Part shown: positions 4,704 to 5,403 of the stretch, one piece after another
Layout: each line of letters begins with the position of its first letter
Position numbering within the stretch: position 1 is the first letter of the stretch
Source of the DNA: Candidatus Micrarchaeaceae archaeon
Lineage (GTDB): Archaea > Micrarchaeota > Micrarchaeia > Micrarchaeales > CABMGC01
DNA length: 5,403 nt
Assembly: GCA_027310795.1 (NCBI GenBank)
Contig: DAIDAD010000042.1
Span: 1-5,403 of the forward strand
Direction: 5' to 3'
Translations under genes and position numbers: made by a program
The notes under the pieces: generated by a model
Told to the model about the DNA's origin: nothing
Database searches by the model: none
What the model saw: only the letters and a program-made list of their open reading frames with translations

Positions 4704-5399
4704 TCATATGTACTCGGTAGTCTGCTCTCTGGAAAGGAGCACAAAGCCGTCTTTTATAGTCACGAATCCTATGTCTAGGTTGTCCTCGCTGAGTTTTGAC
4801 TCGCTGACCTTCTTTATTATCCTGACGCCCAGGTCTATGCTCTTGTCGATGGGCATGTTGTCCTGATACTCCTTTATGAGCATCTCGGTTGCGACCTTCT
4901 TCCCCGAACCTATTGCATCAGCCCTGTATCCGAGGAACGAAGCGCCAGGCTCTATCTCGAAGAGCCTTGGCTGGCTGTCTATGCCTCCGATGAGCAGCGA
5001 TACTGCATAAGGCCTCATGCCGCCGTACTGCGTTGCCTGCATCATGTAAGAAGAAATGTTCTTTGAAAGCGATTCTATTGATTTCACTTCGTCGAACAGC
5101 ATTCTGTGGTTCTGCGTGTTAGACCTTGCTGTGTCTATTATGTGCAGGCCGTCCGATACCATTCCACTGTATGTTGCGCATATGTGCGAATCTATCCTGA
5201 ATACCTTCTGTATGGTGTTTGAAACAGCAAGAGGGTCGTTTATGTTCTTGTGCGCGACAAAAACAACGCCGTCCTTTGCGACCATCCCTATGGAAGTCGC
5301 TCCCTTCCTCACAGCTTCCTTTGCGTATTCTACTTGGAAGAGCCTCCCGTCAGGGTTGAACATCACGCCTCTGTCATAAGCTTGTACGTTTGGGTACAT
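4704..5399 (-). CDS. psmA: 20S proteasome subunit alpha
   Basis: A 231-residue alpha subunit that forms the outer heptameric rings and gated entry pore of the archaeal 20S proteasome; it is not proteolytic. The family signature is clear: YDR at 8-10, PDGRLFQVEYAKEAV (16-30), then TQYGGMRPYAVSLLIGG in the middle, and the AIGSGKK motif near 172-178. K65 in TIQK aligns with Thermoplasma K66, the lysine that receives the C-terminal HbYX motif of PAN-type ATPases. The segment between YDR and PDGR is one residue shorter than in the Thermoplasma protein. The length is close to that of the Thermoplasma subunit (233), so the gene appears complete, although only four bases lie upstream and its ribosome-binding site is outside the window. 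It is the first gene of the superoperon seen here; a promoter, if present, is further right. Confidence 0.97.
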   Translation of the reverse strand: MYPNVQAYDRGVMFNPDGRLFQVEYAKEAVRKGATSIGMVAKDGVVFVAHKNINDPLAVSNTIQKVFRIDSHICATYSGMVSDGLHIIDTARSNTQNHRMLFDEVKSIESLSKNISSYMMQATQYGGMRPYAVSLLIGGIDSQPRLFEIEPGASFLGYRADAIGSGKKVATEMLIKEYQDNMPIDKSIDLGVRIIKKVSESKLSEDNLDIGFVTIKDGFVLLSREQTTEYI

Positions 5400-5403
5400 A
5401 TAC

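Noticed and set aside
4179..4778. Plus-strand open frame of 199 codons opposite sdo1 and psmA
   Set aside because: It is antisense to two unmistakable genes, its protein is a Ser/Phe/Ile-rich mirror of their codons, and it has no family pattern.
1..5403. Mobile element, CRISPR or defence system
   Set aside because: No inverted terminal repeats, transposase, integrase, spaced repeats or nuclease genes are present; every coding region is a chromosomal gene in tight operons.

Overview
The window is archaeal chromosome. It carries the conserved archaeal proteasome/RNA-exosome superoperon on the minus strand and a short histone-led operon on the plus strand, and the two converge tail to tail. Archaeal origin is shown by a proteasome alpha subunit, SBDS/Sdo1, the exosome subunits Rrp4, Rrp41 and Rrp42, ribosomal protein eL43 (L37Ae), the small RNA polymerase subunit Rpo12 (RpoP) and a histone-fold protein. 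A histone argues against most Sulfolobales and Thermoplasmatales. The very tight packing and somewhat shortened proteins would suit a small-genome lineage such as DPANN, but the lineage cannot be fixed from this sequence alone.

Plus strand, 1-1107: an AT-rich promoter with a perfect 10-bp tandem repeat, then an archaeal histone, an unrecognised 179-residue protein with two CxxC pairs (TTG start directly after the histone stop), and a small PRC-barrel protein. Spacings are 0 and 4 bases, so the three are probably co-transcribed.

Minus strand, 5399 down to 1104, in transcription order: psmA, sdo1 (SBDS), rrp4, rrp41, rrp42, rpl37ae (eL43), an unrecognised 122-residue gene, and rpoP. The rpoP gene is only 43 codons long and easily missed. 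Gaps are 1 to 19 bases. At least six of the seven internal starts have a GTGAT/GGTGA-like ribosome-binding site, and at rrp42 and rpoP that site includes the stop codon of the gene before. The last genes of the two operons share the palindrome TTAA as overlapping stop codons, so there is no intergenic space at the junction.

Functionally the minus operon joins protein degradation (20S proteasome), 3'-5' RNA degradation and tailing (exosome ring plus Rrp4 cap), 60S ribosome maturation (SBDS), a large-subunit protein (eL43) and transcription (Rpo12). The two genes without a recognised family, one in each operon, are the best candidates for undescribed biology. There is no gene-free stretch over 300 bases; the longest is the roughly 100-base leader at the left edge. 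I saw no tRNA, rRNA, CRISPR array, insertion sequence or sign of recent transfer.
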